The notes under the pieces are model-generated. The model was not told where the DNA came from and made no database searches. It saw only the letters and a list, made by a program, of their open reading frames with translations. From contig NZ_BBPO01000014.1 in NCBI RefSeq assembly GCF_000787815.1, forward strand, positions 49,229 to 98,279: a DNA stretch of 49,051 nucleotides. Reading direction: 5' to 3'. Below are positions 7,361-19,716 of this stretch, piece by piece; position 1 is the stretch's first letter, and the number at the start of each line of letters is the position of its first letter. The translations under genes were made by a program, and so were the position numbers. The DNA comes from Streptacidiphilus neutrinimicus. Lineage in GTDB: Bacteria > Actinomycetota > Actinomycetes > Streptomycetales > Streptomycetaceae.

Positions 7361-7783
7361 TTGTTCTCCGAGATCGAGCATGCCGTCCCGCTCGTGCTGG
7401 TCGTCGACCCGTCCACCTCCGGGCTCCGGGTGCCCGCGCTGCTGGGCTACCGGCGCGACGACCCGTTCGCGGTCCGGCTCACCTTCCCCGGGATCCTCGG
7501 TCCGGACGAGAAGGACCTCACCTGGCTGCTCTCGCTCGAACTGCTGGAGGCCGGGCTGCTGACCGCCGTCGGCGACGGCGACGTGCGGGTGGTCCCGGCG
7601 TCGGCGGGAGCGATCCGCCTGCACCTGCGCTCCGGTGCCGCGGAGGCCGTGCTGGAGGCGCCGAGCCGCCGGGTGGAGCGGTTCCTGCGGGCCTGCCGCC
7701 AGTGCGTCCGCCCCGGCGAGGAGGAGACCGGCTACGACTGGGACGGCGCCTGGGCCGACCTGCTGCGCCGCGAGTGCTCCTGA
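7361..7783 (+). CDS. SsgA/SsgB-like protein (SALP), sporulation and cell-division regulator
   Basis: A 140-residue protein matching the SALP family in length and in the conserved core: RVPALLGYRRDDPFAVRLTF, then WLLSLELLEAGLL and GDVRVVPAS. SsgA and SsgB recruit FtsZ to septum sites during sporulation-specific division; other SALPs act in septum or wall maturation. The start is TTG 7361 with AGGAG 5 bases before it, an unusual codon but the only well-spaced one. The gene is restricted to morphologically complex actinomycetes, which supports the host assignment. Which of the several SALPs this is cannot be told. Confidence 0.9.
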   Translation: MFSEIEHAVPLVLVVDPSTSGLRVPALLGYRRDDPFAVRLTFPGILGPDEKDLTWLLSLELLEAGLLTAVGDGDVRVVPASAGAIRLHLRSGAAEAVLEAPSRRVERFLRACRQCVRPGEEETGYDWDGAWADLLRRECS

Positions 7784-7858
7784 CGGGCCGCCACGCGACC
7801 TCGAACGCCCAGGGCCCGCGCGCGGCCCGCCCGTCCCGCGGCCGGTCGCCTCGGCCGG

Positions 7859-10314
7859 CTACGCGGGGCGGTGGATGCCGACCAGGCAGGTGTCGTCGTC
7901 GGTGTTGGAGCGGCTGTGGGCCAGCAGGTGGTCCAACTGCTGGGCCACGCTGCCCGACGCGGGGAAGGACCCGCCGCGCAGGGTCGCGTGGAGGTCCTCG
8001 AAGCCGCTGCTGTCCTTGCGCTCGATCAGGCCGTCGGTGAAGAGCAGCAGGGTGGCGCCCTCCGGCAGCGGCATCTCGTGCTCCTCGTAGTCGGCGTCGG
8101 GGACCGCGCCGAGCAGGATGCCGTGGCCGAAGTCGACGGAACGGGAGGCGCCCTGGTGCAGCAGCACGGGCGGCGGGTGACCGGCGCTGGCCCAGCGCAG
8201 CAGGCTCTCCCCGGGGTGGTAGATCCCGCAGACCGCCGTCGCCGTGACGTTGTCGGTGAGGTGGAAGGCGACGTCGTTGAGCCAGGCCAGCAGCTGCGCG
8301 GGCCCGGCGCCGGTGGTCGCCAGCCCGCGCAGCGAGTTGCGCAGCACGACCATGCCGGTGGCCGCCTCGATGCCGTGACCGGCGACGTCGCCGACCGAGA
8401 GCAGCACGTCCCCGTTGGGCAGCGGCACCGCGTCGTACCAGTCGCCGCCGACGGCGTGCTCCTGGTGGGCGGGGCGGTAGCGGACCCCGATGGTCAGCCC
8501 GGCCATGGCCACCGTGCCGGGTGTGGGCGGCATGATGGCGTGCTGGAGCCGCAGCGCGAGCCGCGCGCGCTCGTCGGCCTCGGCCTGGGTGTGGGCGAGT
8601 TGGTCGAGGGTGGCGCTCAGGGCCACCTCGGTCCAGTGGTGCGCGGAGATGTCCTGGCAGACGCCGCGGATCGCGACCAGGGTGCCCGCCTCGTCGGCGA
8701 CGGGCTCGGCCACCACCCGCACGTGCCGCACCACGCGGTCGCCGCGATGGAAACGCACCGCGACGTCCCGCGGCTCCCGGTGCAGGGTGACGCCGGCGAG
8801 GAAGGCGTCGAACGCCTCGCGGTCGTCGCGGTGCACGCGCGCCCGCAGGTGCGACAGCGGCAGCGGCTGGCTGTCGGGCGCGAGGCCGAACAGCTCGAAC
8901 AGCTCGGGGTTCCAGGTGGCCCGTGAGGTGAGCAGGTCGTCCTCGAACCCGCCGATGCGGCCCAGGCGTTGGGCGTGCTGCAACAGCGTGCCGAGCCCGG
9001 CGTCGTCCTCCTGGGCCCGCCAGGTCAGCAGCACGGCGTCGTGGATCCGGCTCACGCCCACCCGCGCCTGGTTGATGACGGGGATGTCGCCGATCTCGGC
9101 GACCAGCGCCAACCGGTCCGCGCGGAACGGCTCGCCGGTCGCGTAGACGTGCTCGACCTTCTCCGCCGGGCCGCCCGCGCGCCCGAACCCCGGGTACGCC
9201 TGGAGCAGCGGCCGCCCCTCGACGAGGGCGGCGGGCCGCCCGGCGGGGTCGGCGAAGCGGTCGTTGAGGTAGGCGATGCGGAAGTCGGTCAGCCGCCCGT
9301 CGCCGTCGAAGAGCGGGGTGAGCACCAGCGCCGGGTCGTGGAGGCTCTCGGCGATCTGCCGCGCCACCGGGTCGACGTGCGGGGTCGCGGGTTCGTCGCC
9401 CTCAGTCCCGGCGGCCGGGGCGTGGGGGGCGCCGCCCGGCTCGTCCAGGGTGTGGGCGGCGAGCTCGGCCAGGGCCAGCAGCTGCCGCTCGACGCGGCGG
9501 TCGCGGACGGGCGCTCCCGAGGTCCAGCTGATCTCCAGCGCGCCGAGCACCCGGCCGCGGCGGACGGCCGGAGCCACGACGGTCACCGCCGCCGAGCCGG
9601 GGGCCTCCTCCTGCTCGGCTGCGGCGGCCCAGACGATCGTTCCGCCGCGCACCGCCTCGCCCACGGCGTCCGCGGGAGCCGCCGGGGCCGGCGAGCCCCC
9701 GGGCGTGAGCCGCACTCCGGCGCGGCCGGCGAGCAGGAGACCGCCGTCCTCCCGGGCCGCCCACAGCTGGACGCCGTCCGCACCGAACGGCTGCAGTGCG
9801 TGCTCCAGGATGGCACTGGCCGCACGCTGGCCGTCCTCGGCGTGCCAGCGGGGCAGCCCGGCCGCGGGCGCTCCTCCAGGACCGGGCGGCCCGCTCGGAC
9901 CTCCGGGCCCGGTCACCGACCCCGGCAGCGTCGCCGTCGTCTCCCCCGTCGACGCCCGTGTTCGCGCGCCCGGCGTCCCGCCGTCGCGAGCCGCAGCGCC
10001 CGCGAGGATCTCGTCCGCGCAGCGCAGCACGGCCCGGCCTCCGGTGCGGGCCTGCGTGTGCAGGTGCCGCAACGCCTCCTCCGGTCCGCAGCACAGACGC
10101 TCCATCAGCACGCCGGTGGCCCGGTCGACCAGGACCCGCGCGTCGTCGCCCTTCCCGGCGGCGTCCAGCACGGCTTGCACCCGGTCGAAGGCTTCCGCGA
10201 GCCGCCCGAGGCCCGACGCGGCCGCCGCGCCGGGCCTCGGGCGCGGACCCACCCCGCCCTCCGGGCGCGGACCGGGCGCCTCGTGGCCGGTGGCGGGGTC
10301 CTCCTGGTGACCTG

Positions 10315-10318
<4 letters not shown>
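7859..10318 (-). CDS. Multi-sensor PP2C (SpoIIE/RsbU-type) phosphatase with ANTAR, GAF and PAS domains
   Basis: 819 residues. Residues about 40-105 (RATGVLMERLCCGPEEALRHL ... ADEILAG) look like an ANTAR RNA-binding domain. A Gly/Pro linker leads to a GAF domain (about 170-300), two PAS domains (about 320-450 and 455-570, the latter with GGFEDDL...WNPELFELFGL and VCQDIS) and a C-terminal SpoIIE-type PP2C (VGGDWYDAVPL, SVGDVAGHG, LLLFTDGLIERK, DDDTCLV), which holds the metal-binding aspartates. It should dephosphorylate STAS antagonists in response to signals. Its GTG overlaps the stop of the histidine kinase gene (GTGA), so the two are co-translated. An ANTAR domain at the N-terminus of a PP2C is uncommon. 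Confidence 0.86.
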
Positions 10319-14016
<3,698 letters not shown>

Positions 14017-14253
14017 CCGTCCTCCCGGCCCTTCGCCGGTTCCTGGAACGAACCGGACCGGCCACTCGCGAACATTCCGCCCAGCCTATGGGGACCGACC
14101 GGTTCGCGGGCACGCCTGACGCGAACACGGCGAGGAGGTCCGGGGCGGACTCCGTGCAGGTGCGGCCCCATGGTTCCGGGCATCAGGCGGTGCCGACCGC
14201 CTCCGCAGCCCGGTCCGCACATGAGAGAAAGGCCACGCCGGCGGACACACCCC

Positions 14254-14310
14254 GTGTCGGCCCGTGAGCTCGGGGTAGGCGCGCCCCATGAGCCGGTCCG
14301 GCCGGACCGG
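14254..14310 (+). promoter_or_regulatory. SigB-type promoter candidate and 18-bp palindrome before the PRC-barrel gene
   Basis: GTGT (14254-14257), 15 bases, GGGTAG (14273-14278) resembles the SigB promoter consensus apart from its last base, the same variant seen before the sigma gene. A perfect 18-bp palindrome, CCGGTCCGGCCGGACCGG, follows at 14293-14310, just before the ribosome site. The rest of 14017-14253 contains no recognisable gene. Confidence 0.35.
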
Positions 14311-14335
14311 CCCCTGACACCGTGGAGGTGCCCCC

Positions 14336-14689
14336 GTGAACCGGCAGCTGTGGAGCTACCCGACCGACAGCGGCCTGGTGGCCGGCGAGGACGTGACCGG
14401 CTACCGCGTCGAGGCGGCGGACGGCCCGATCGGCCACGTCGAAGCGGTCCTCGACCGCGAGGAGCAGCGCTCACTGATCGTCGACACCGGCACCTGGATC
14501 TTCGGACGCCGCGTGGTCGTCCCGGCCGGCGCCGTCGCCCGCGTCGACGGCGCGCACGGGACGGTGTACGTGGCCCGAACGAAGGACCAGGTCAAGGACG
14601 CCCCCGCCTTCGAACGCAACGACGACGACTTCTGGGCCCGCCTCGGGAGCTACTACGGCGGCTTCCCCGGCATGGGCCCCCTGATCTGA
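14336..14689 (+). CDS. PRC-barrel domain protein
   Basis: A 117-residue protein with one PRC-barrel domain at residues 10-80: EDVTGYRVEAADGPIGHVEAVL, TWIFGRRVVVPAGAV and VDGAHGTVYVARTKDQVKDAP. The C-terminus (WARLGSYYGGFPGMGPL) is typical of the Streptomyces versions. These are often stress-induced, abundant proteins; the molecular role is unknown. GTG 14336 follows GGAGGTGCCCCC. Confidence 0.85.
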   Translation: MNRQLWSYPTDSGLVAGEDVTGYRVEAADGPIGHVEAVLDREEQRSLIVDTGTWIFGRRVVVPAGAVARVDGAHGTVYVARTKDQVKDAPAFERNDDDFWARLGSYYGGFPGMGPLI

Positions 14690-14703
14690 CGCTCCGCCTC
14701 CGC

Positions 14704-14739
14704 GTACGCCCATCCGCGCAGGCGGACGGATGGGCGTAC
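14704..14739. terminator. Terminator after the PRC-barrel gene
   Basis: A 13-bp perfect stem, GTACGCCCATCCG and its complement, with a 10-base loop, followed by TTT. It also bounds the 3' end of the acetyltransferase relic on the other strand. Confidence 0.8.
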
Positions 14740-14742
14740 TTT

Positions 14743-15070
14743 GACCCAGATCATGCGTCGACCGGACTCCGCCGGCGCGTACGCCTCGTCCGGCTCGATG
14801 CGGTCGAGACGGTAGGCGAGACGTCTGGCGACCGCGGCGCTGCGAATGCTGGCTCGTCGTCGCAGGGGATCTCGACGCGGTGGATCTGCCCCAGGTCCAG
14901 CAGGACCCGGGTGAGCGCGCGTGCCGCCTCGTTCTGACGCCGCGCCCTGTGTGGTCGACGTGGCACCAGTAACCGATCTCGACCGCCCCGGGACCGAGCT
15001 GGTCAAGAACCGCGGCCGTGCCGAGAATCGTCCGCTCGTGCTCGTCGAAGACGCTGAACTGGGAGCTGCG
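14743..15070 (-). pseudogene. Decayed GNAT acetyltransferase
   Basis: Three adjacent pieces in three reading frames line up as one GNAT protein of the RimJ/RimL type: LGPGAVEIGYWCHVDHTGRG (about 15010-14945), then EAARALTRVLLDLGQIHRVE (about 14935-14875), then SAAVARRLAYRLDRIEPDE and ESGRRMIWV (about 14845-14745). Breaks are near 14935 and 14845, each fitting a one-base indel. The acetyl-CoA loop is interrupted by the first break. No credible start with a ribosome site remains. Sequence error at two places is the alternative. Confidence 0.75.
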
Positions 15071-15178
15071 ACCGCTCGGCGTTCGACTGCACTCGCGGAC
15101 TACCCCCCACCTGCACGGGAGTGCAACGCGATAACGCGCTCTGCGCATTGAGCCGCTCTGCGCACTGAATTGGACAGT

Positions 15179-16243
15179 TCAGCCTCCCGCCCGGTCCGCC
15201 AGGTCGCCCGTGCTGACCAGGACGCGCGGAAGGGCGTGGGGTTGTTCGTCGCGGAGATAGGCGGCGAGCTGTTCGCGGACCAGGCAGCGCAGTTCGAAGG
15301 CGTCGGAGGCGTTGTCGGCGGTCATCAGGGCCCTGACGACCAGGGTCGTCGGGGTGGTGTCGACGACCTGCAGGGCCTGGCCGTCGCCGTTCCAGAGCTT
15401 GGTGGAGAGCAGCACCTCGGAGAGGCGCTCGCGCAGGTCGGCGATCTCGGTGCGGTAGTCGACGTGGATCAGCGCGGTGCCGGTGATCGCCGGGTCGCGG
15501 CGGGACCAGTTCTCGAACGGCTTGCCGGCGAACGCGGACGCGGGCATGACGATGCGGCGCTGGTCCCAGGTGGCGACCACCACGTAGGTGAGGGTGATCT
15601 CCTCGACCGTGCCCCACTCGCCGGCGACGACGACCTCGTCGCCGATGCGCATCATGTCGCCGAAGGCGAGCTGCATGCCGGCGAAGAGGTTGGCCAACGT
15701 GCTCTGCGCCGCGATGCCCGCGATCACTCCGATCAGGCCCGCGGAGGCGAAGACGCTGGTGCCGATCGTCCGCACGGTGCGGAAGGTCATCAGGATCGCC
15801 GCGACGGCGAGGACCGCGCACAGCGCGCCGGTGATGCGGCGCATCAGGTCGGCTTGGGTGCGCACCCGGCGCACCCGCGCCGCGTCCCTGGGCTGGACGG
15901 TGTAGCGGGCGAGGCCGAGGTCGAAGCCGACGCTCGCGACCTGGTAGACCAGCCAGGCCGCGGCGGCTATCAGCAGGACGAGCAGCGTGTGCCGGGCGAC
16001 GCCGTCCGCGTCGCCCGCCCAGCGGAAGCGGCTCCCCGCGATCAGCAGCGCGAGCGGCACGAGCGTGGCCAGCAGCGGGCGGCGACAGCGTCCCAGCAGC
16101 CGCACGGACGCGCCCCGCGCCGCGCGGCCGCGGATCGTGCGCCGCGCCACCCGTTCCACCGCCTCCACCGCCAACCACGCCGCCACCATGGCTGCGGCGA
16201 TCGCGATCAGCGGCACCGTCACCGACTCGACGGCTGGATTCAC
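15179..16243 (-). CDS. MscS-family mechanosensitive ion channel
   Basis: 354 residues. Hydrophobic segments lie at about 8-24, 55-70, 82-103, 135-155 and 160-180. The last is the pore helix region (FASAGLIGVIAGIAAQSTLANLFAGMQLA), followed by the MscS beta domain (IGDEVVVAGEWGTVEEITLTYVVVATWD, RRIVMPASAFAGKPFENWSR) and the C-terminal alpha/beta domain. Such channels release solutes on hypo-osmotic shock. GTG 16243 has GGGAGGTCAC before it; in-frame sequence upstream is non-coding. Its place next to stress genes fits an osmotic role. Confidence 0.9.
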   Translation of the reverse strand: MNPAVESVTVPLIAIAAAMVAAWLAVEAVERVARRTIRGRAARGASVRLLGRCRRPLLATLVPLALLIAGSRFRWAGDADGVARHTLLVLLIAAAAWLVYQVASVGFDLGLARYTVQPRDAARVRRVRTQADLMRRITGALCAVLAVAAILMTFRTVRTIGTSVFASAGLIGVIAGIAAQSTLANLFAGMQLAFGDMMRIGDEVVVAGEWGTVEEITLTYVVVATWDQRRIVMPASAFAGKPFENWSRRDPAITGTALIHVDYRTEIADLRERLSEVLLSTKLWNGDGQALQVVDTTPTTLVVRALMTADNASDAFELRCLVREQLAAYLRDEQPHALPRVLVSTGDLADRAGG

Positions 16244-16499
16244 GTGACCTCCCCGGGGTCCTCCCGCGCTTGCGCGCCTGTTCTGGCCGCGCCTAACCGG
16301 GCCAGCGCGGCCCAAACGGGGAGGAGGAGTGGCCCGGATTACATCCGCTCCGGCGCCTCGGTCCCGAGCGGCGACAGGCCCAGCGTCAATCGCGGCGTCG
16401 GACAGCTCCCCCTCCCCGGGCTGTTCGCCGGGAAGCGGATGTGGGCATGAAGAAGGGAAAAGGGGGAGGCGTCGGCCGGCCAGCGAAGGAGGACATGAC

Positions 16500-16964
16500 G
16501 TGAGCCTGACCGTTGCACAGGTCCTTTCCGCCAAATCCGACGGTGGTCGCACCGTCCACACGATCGGCAAGGACAGTACGGTGCTCGCCGCGCTCGGGCT
16601 GATGGCCGAGAAGGGGATCGGAGCTCTCGTGGTCGTGGCCGACGAGCAGATCGTCGGGATCGTCACCGAGCGGGACTACGCCCGCAAGGTGGAGCTCTGC
16701 GCCCGCTCGGCCGCAACCACGCGCGTCGACGAGATCATGACCGCGAAGGTCCGGTACGTCGAGCCCGCCCAGAGCGCGGACGAGTGCATGGCGCTCATGA
16801 CCGAGCACCGTATGCGTCACCTTCCGGTCCTCGACGACGGCCGGCTGAGGGGCATCGTCTCCATCGGCGACCTGCTCAAACAGCAGATCGCCGACCAGCA
16901 GTTCACCATCGACCAGTTGGAGCACTACATCCAGGGCGCGCCGAGCCCCGTCCACCTGCGGTAG
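16500..16964 (+). CDS. Tandem CBS-domain protein
   Basis: 154 residues forming a Bateman pair: CBS1 about 8-65 (VLAALGLMAEKGIGALVVV, IVGIVTERDYARKV) and CBS2 about 72-130 (CMALMTEHRMRHLPVLD, LRGIVSIGDLLKQQI). Such stand-alone pairs usually bind AMP, ATP or other adenosyl ligands and act as energy sensors. GTG 16500 is used: the nearby ATG at 16495 gives only ATG-ACG-TGA, and AGGAGG lies 7 bases upstream of the GTG. The stretch 16244-16499 before it holds no other gene I can see. Confidence 0.9.
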   Translation: MSLTVAQVLSAKSDGGRTVHTIGKDSTVLAALGLMAEKGIGALVVVADEQIVGIVTERDYARKVELCARSAATTRVDEIMTAKVRYVEPAQSADECMALMTEHRMRHLPVLDDGRLRGIVSIGDLLKQQIADQQFTIDQLEHYIQGAPSPVHLR

Positions 16965-16986
16965 AGAGAGCCGCGCGGACGCTTCA

Positions 16987-17015
16987 GGGCCGGGTCCGCG
17001 CCGGGGGTCCGGCCC
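16987..17015. terminator. Possible terminator after the CBS gene
   Basis: GGGCCGG and CCGGCCC pair across a 15-base loop, followed by TT. The stem is modest, so this is tentative. Confidence 0.4.
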
Positions 17016-17085
17016 TTGGCGCGTGCGCCGGTTGGTCCCGTCGGGGGGTTGGGCGACACGCAGAGACGACGCCCCCGAACGCGGT

Positions 17086-17254
17086 CACCCACGGCTCCTC
17101 CATCAACTACCCGGACGTCGACCTCGCCCTCAACACCTCCGGCGTCGCCTGATCCACCCTCTACTACGGCGACGACCACCCCCGCCTCCAGCGCGTCAAG
17201 GCCCACTGGGACCCCGCGACGTCTTCCGCCACGCCCTCTCCGTCGACCCTGGCC
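17086..17254 (+). pseudogene. Relic of a FAD-linked (BBE-domain) oxidase C-terminus
   Basis: Read across an in-frame TGA at 17150-17152 and a one-base loss near 17218, the stretch gives INYPDVDL, STLYYGDDHPRLQRVKAHWDP and RDVFRHALSVD. This is the berberine-bridge-enzyme C-terminal signature (NYPD, YYG, RLQRVK, WDP, F). Nothing of the FAD-binding part is left. The remaining intergenic sequence 16965-17302 shows no other gene. Confidence 0.75.
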
Positions 17255-17302
17255 CACCCGTAGGATCACGAAGGCCTGGACGCTTTCGCGGAAGGATGGT
17301 TG

Positions 17303-18055
17303 ATGGAGCTTCAGCGAGTCGGAGCCGGAGCGCACGCGGTGTTGGTGCTGCACGGGTGGTTCGGGTCGTCGCGGGCTTGGGGGACGCTGCTGCCGCATCT
17401 TAACCAGGATGCCTTCAGCTACGTCCTCCTGGACTACCGCGGCTACGGAGCACGGCGCGGGGAGAGCGGGCGGTTCACCCTGGCGGAGGCGGCGGCGGAC
17501 GTGCTGGCCGCCGCCGACACGCTGGGGCTCGACCGCTTCTCGCTGCTCGGGCACTCCATGGGCGGCACGGTCATGCAGAGGGTGTACGCGGACGCGCCCG
17601 CGCGGGTGCGGGCGATGGTCGGGGTCTCCCCCGTGCCGGCGAGCGGCTTCCCCTTCGACGAGGCGGGCTGGCAGCTCTTCTCCGGCGCGGCCGACGACGC
17701 GGGCCACCGGCGGACCATCATCGACCTCACCACCGGCAACCGGCTGACCGGCGTCTGGCTGGACGCGATGGTCCGGCACTCGCTGGAGCACTCCGACCGC
17801 GACGCGTTCGCCGCCTACCTGCCCGCGTGGGCGCAGACCGACTTCCACGCCGACATCGAGGGCAGCGAGGTCCCGGTCAAGGTGATCGTCGGCGAGCACG
17901 ACCCGGCGCTGGGGGCCGACACCATGCGGGCGACCTTCGCCGCCTGGTACCCGAACCTGGAGACCGAGGTGCTCGGCAACGCCGGGCACTACGCGATGGA
18001 CGAAACGCCGGTGGCTCTCGCCCGCTCCGTCGAGCGGTTCCTCGCGCGATGGTGA
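17303..18055 (+). CDS. Alpha/beta-fold hydrolase
   Basis: 250 residues. The oxyanion HGWFGS segment, the nucleophile S85 in GHSMGG, an acid in GEHDPALG and a base in GNAGHYAMDE give a complete triad. The family includes lipases, esterases and C-C hydrolases; the substrate is unknown. The start is ATG 17303 with GGAAGG upstream. Its end overlaps the P450 start, so the pair is translated together and may act on the same hydrophobic compound. Confidence 0.9.
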   Translation: MELQRVGAGAHAVLVLHGWFGSSRAWGTLLPHLNQDAFSYVLLDYRGYGARRGESGRFTLAEAAADVLAAADTLGLDRFSLLGHSMGGTVMQRVYADAPARVRAMVGVSPVPASGFPFDEAGWQLFSGAADDAGHRRTIIDLTTGNRLTGVWLDAMVRHSLEHSDRDAFAAYLPAWAQTDFHADIEGSEVPVKVIVGEHDPALGADTMRATFAAWYPNLETEVLGNAGHYAMDETPVALARSVERFLARW

Positions 18056-19296
18056 CGGCCCGTCCGGACGTCTTCGACCCGCGGGTGTTCGCTCGCGGCA
18101 TCCCGCACGACGCGTTCCGCGTGCTGCGCGACAGCGCCCCGGTGGCCTGGCAGGACGAGCACGAGGTGTTCGACTGGCCGGCGGGGCCCGGGTACTGGGC
18201 GGTCACCCGGCACCGGGACGTGAAGGAGGTGCTGCGCACGCCGGAGGTCTTCTCGTCCTGGCTGGGCGCGACCCAGATCCGCGACCCGGAGCCGGACGAC
18301 CTGGGCTTCATCCGGCGGATGATGCTCAACATGGACCCGCCCGAGCACAGCCGGATCCGCCGGATCGCCGCCGGGGTGTTCACCCGGCGACGGCTCGAGC
18401 GCTCCTACGGGCAGGTCACCGCGCGGGCCGCCGCGCTGCTGGACACGGTCGCCGCGCGCGGCCGCTGCGACCTGCCGGTCGACGTCACGGACGACTTCCC
18501 GCTGACCAACCTGGCCGAGCTGCTGGGCGTGCCGGGGGGCGACCGGCGTCTGCTGCTCGACTGGACGAACCGCGTCATCGGCTACCAGGACCCCGAACAC
18601 GCCCAGGTGGTGCGCGACGCACAGGGACGGCCCGTCAACCCCCGCTCCCCCGCGATGCTCCGCGACATGTTCGACTACGCCCAGGAGTTGGCCCGGCGCA
18701 AGCGCGCCGAGCCCGGGGACGACCTGATGACGGCGCTGGTCCGCGCCGAGGTCGACGGGCGGGCGCTGACCGACGCCGAGCTGGAGATGTTCTTCTTCCT
18801 GCTGGTGGTCGCGGGCAACGACACCGTCCGCAGCGCGCTGCCCGGCGGCGTCCTCGCGCTGCTGGAGCACCCCGACCAGTACCGGCGGCTGCGGGCTGAG
18901 CCCGCCCTACTGCCGAGCGCCGTCGAGGAGATGCTGCGCTGGCACCCGCCGGTGCTGAGCTTCCGCCGCACCGCCGCGCGCGACACCGAGCTCGCCGGGC
19001 AGCGGATCCGGCGCGGCGACAAGGTCGTGGTCTACCACGTGTCGGCGCACTACGACGAACGGGTCTTCCCCGATCCGCACCGCTTCGACATCACCCGCAG
19101 CCCCAACGACCACCTGGCGTTCGGTCAGGGGCCGCACCTGTGCCTGGGCGCGCACTTCGCTCGGCTGCAACTGCGGGCGTTCTTCGGCGAGTTCCTGCGA
19201 CGGCCCGAAGCGTCGCTGGACGGGACGCCGGTGCGGCTGACATCCAACTTCATCAACGGCCTCACCCACCTGCCGGTCCGCATGCCGACCGGGTGA
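18049..19296 (+). CDS. Cytochrome P450, similar to the CYP124/125/142 steroid and lipid hydroxylase group
   Basis: 415 residues, a complete soluble bacterial P450: MNMDPPEHSRIR region early, I-helix AGNDT with T259, E-x-x-R in the K-helix (EEMLRWHPP), and heme loop FGQGPHLCLGAH with axial C365. The C-terminal SNFINGLTHLPV is characteristic of the mycobacterial CYP124, CYP125 and CYP142 group, which hydroxylate cholesterol side chains and branched lipids. That substrate class is therefore likely but not certain. No ferredoxin or reductase gene is adjacent. The start at ATG 18049 (or GTG 18052) overlaps the hydrolase stop. Confidence 0.9.
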   Translation: MVTARPDVFDPRVFARGIPHDAFRVLRDSAPVAWQDEHEVFDWPAGPGYWAVTRHRDVKEVLRTPEVFSSWLGATQIRDPEPDDLGFIRRMMLNMDPPEHSRIRRIAAGVFTRRRLERSYGQVTARAAALLDTVAARGRCDLPVDVTDDFPLTNLAELLGVPGGDRRLLLDWTNRVIGYQDPEHAQVVRDAQGRPVNPRSPAMLRDMFDYAQELARRKRAEPGDDLMTALVRAEVDGRALTDAELEMFFFLLVVAGNDTVRSALPGGVLALLEHPDQYRRLRAEPALLPSAVEEMLRWHPPVLSFRRTAARDTELAGQRIRRGDKVVVYHVSAHYDERVFPDPHRFDITRSPNDHLAFGQGPHLCLGAHFARLQLRAFFGEFLRRPEASLDGTPVRLTSNFINGLTHLPVRMPTG

Positions 19297-19463
19297 CAGC
19301 CGGCGCGCGGGGGCCCGGCGCACGGGGCCCGCGGGCGGACCGTGAGGCCGCCGAACAGGTGACTTCTCCGGCGGGACGCCAGGGCGGGGCGCGGCCCGGG
19401 CATCAGTAGGCACCAGGCGGCCCGCAGCCGAGTGGCGTCCGGCCGTCGACGAGAGCCTCGTCC

Positions 19464-19691
19464 GTGATCCGCCTGACCCCCCTGGGGGCGGCAGCCCTGC
19501 TGCCGCTCCTGATCGTCGCCGCGGCCCCGGCTGGGTCGGCGCCACGACCCGCCGGGGTCCACACCGGCGGCCTGCCCGACTGGTCGCTGGTGCTCGACGA
19601 CGCGTTCGACGGCGCCGCGCTGAACACCGCGATCTGGCGTCCGGGGCTGGCAGTGGCGGTCCTGACGCCGAGGCTGAAGCGCGGGGGCTGA
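19464..19691 (+). pseudogene. Truncated glycoside hydrolase family 16-like secreted protein
   Basis: 75 residues. A signal peptide (RLTPLGAAALLPLLIVAAAP, cleavage near AGSA) leads to DWSLVLDDAFDGAALNTAIW, the usual N-terminal strand of GH16 beta-glucanases (D-F-G-L-W pattern). The similarity ends there, followed by 18 unrelated residues and a stop. The catalytic ExDxxE region is absent, so this is a remnant. No ribosome site precedes GTG 19464. Confidence 0.6.
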
Positions 19692-19716
19692 CGCCCGGGC
19701 CCGGCGTCGGCGGGGC

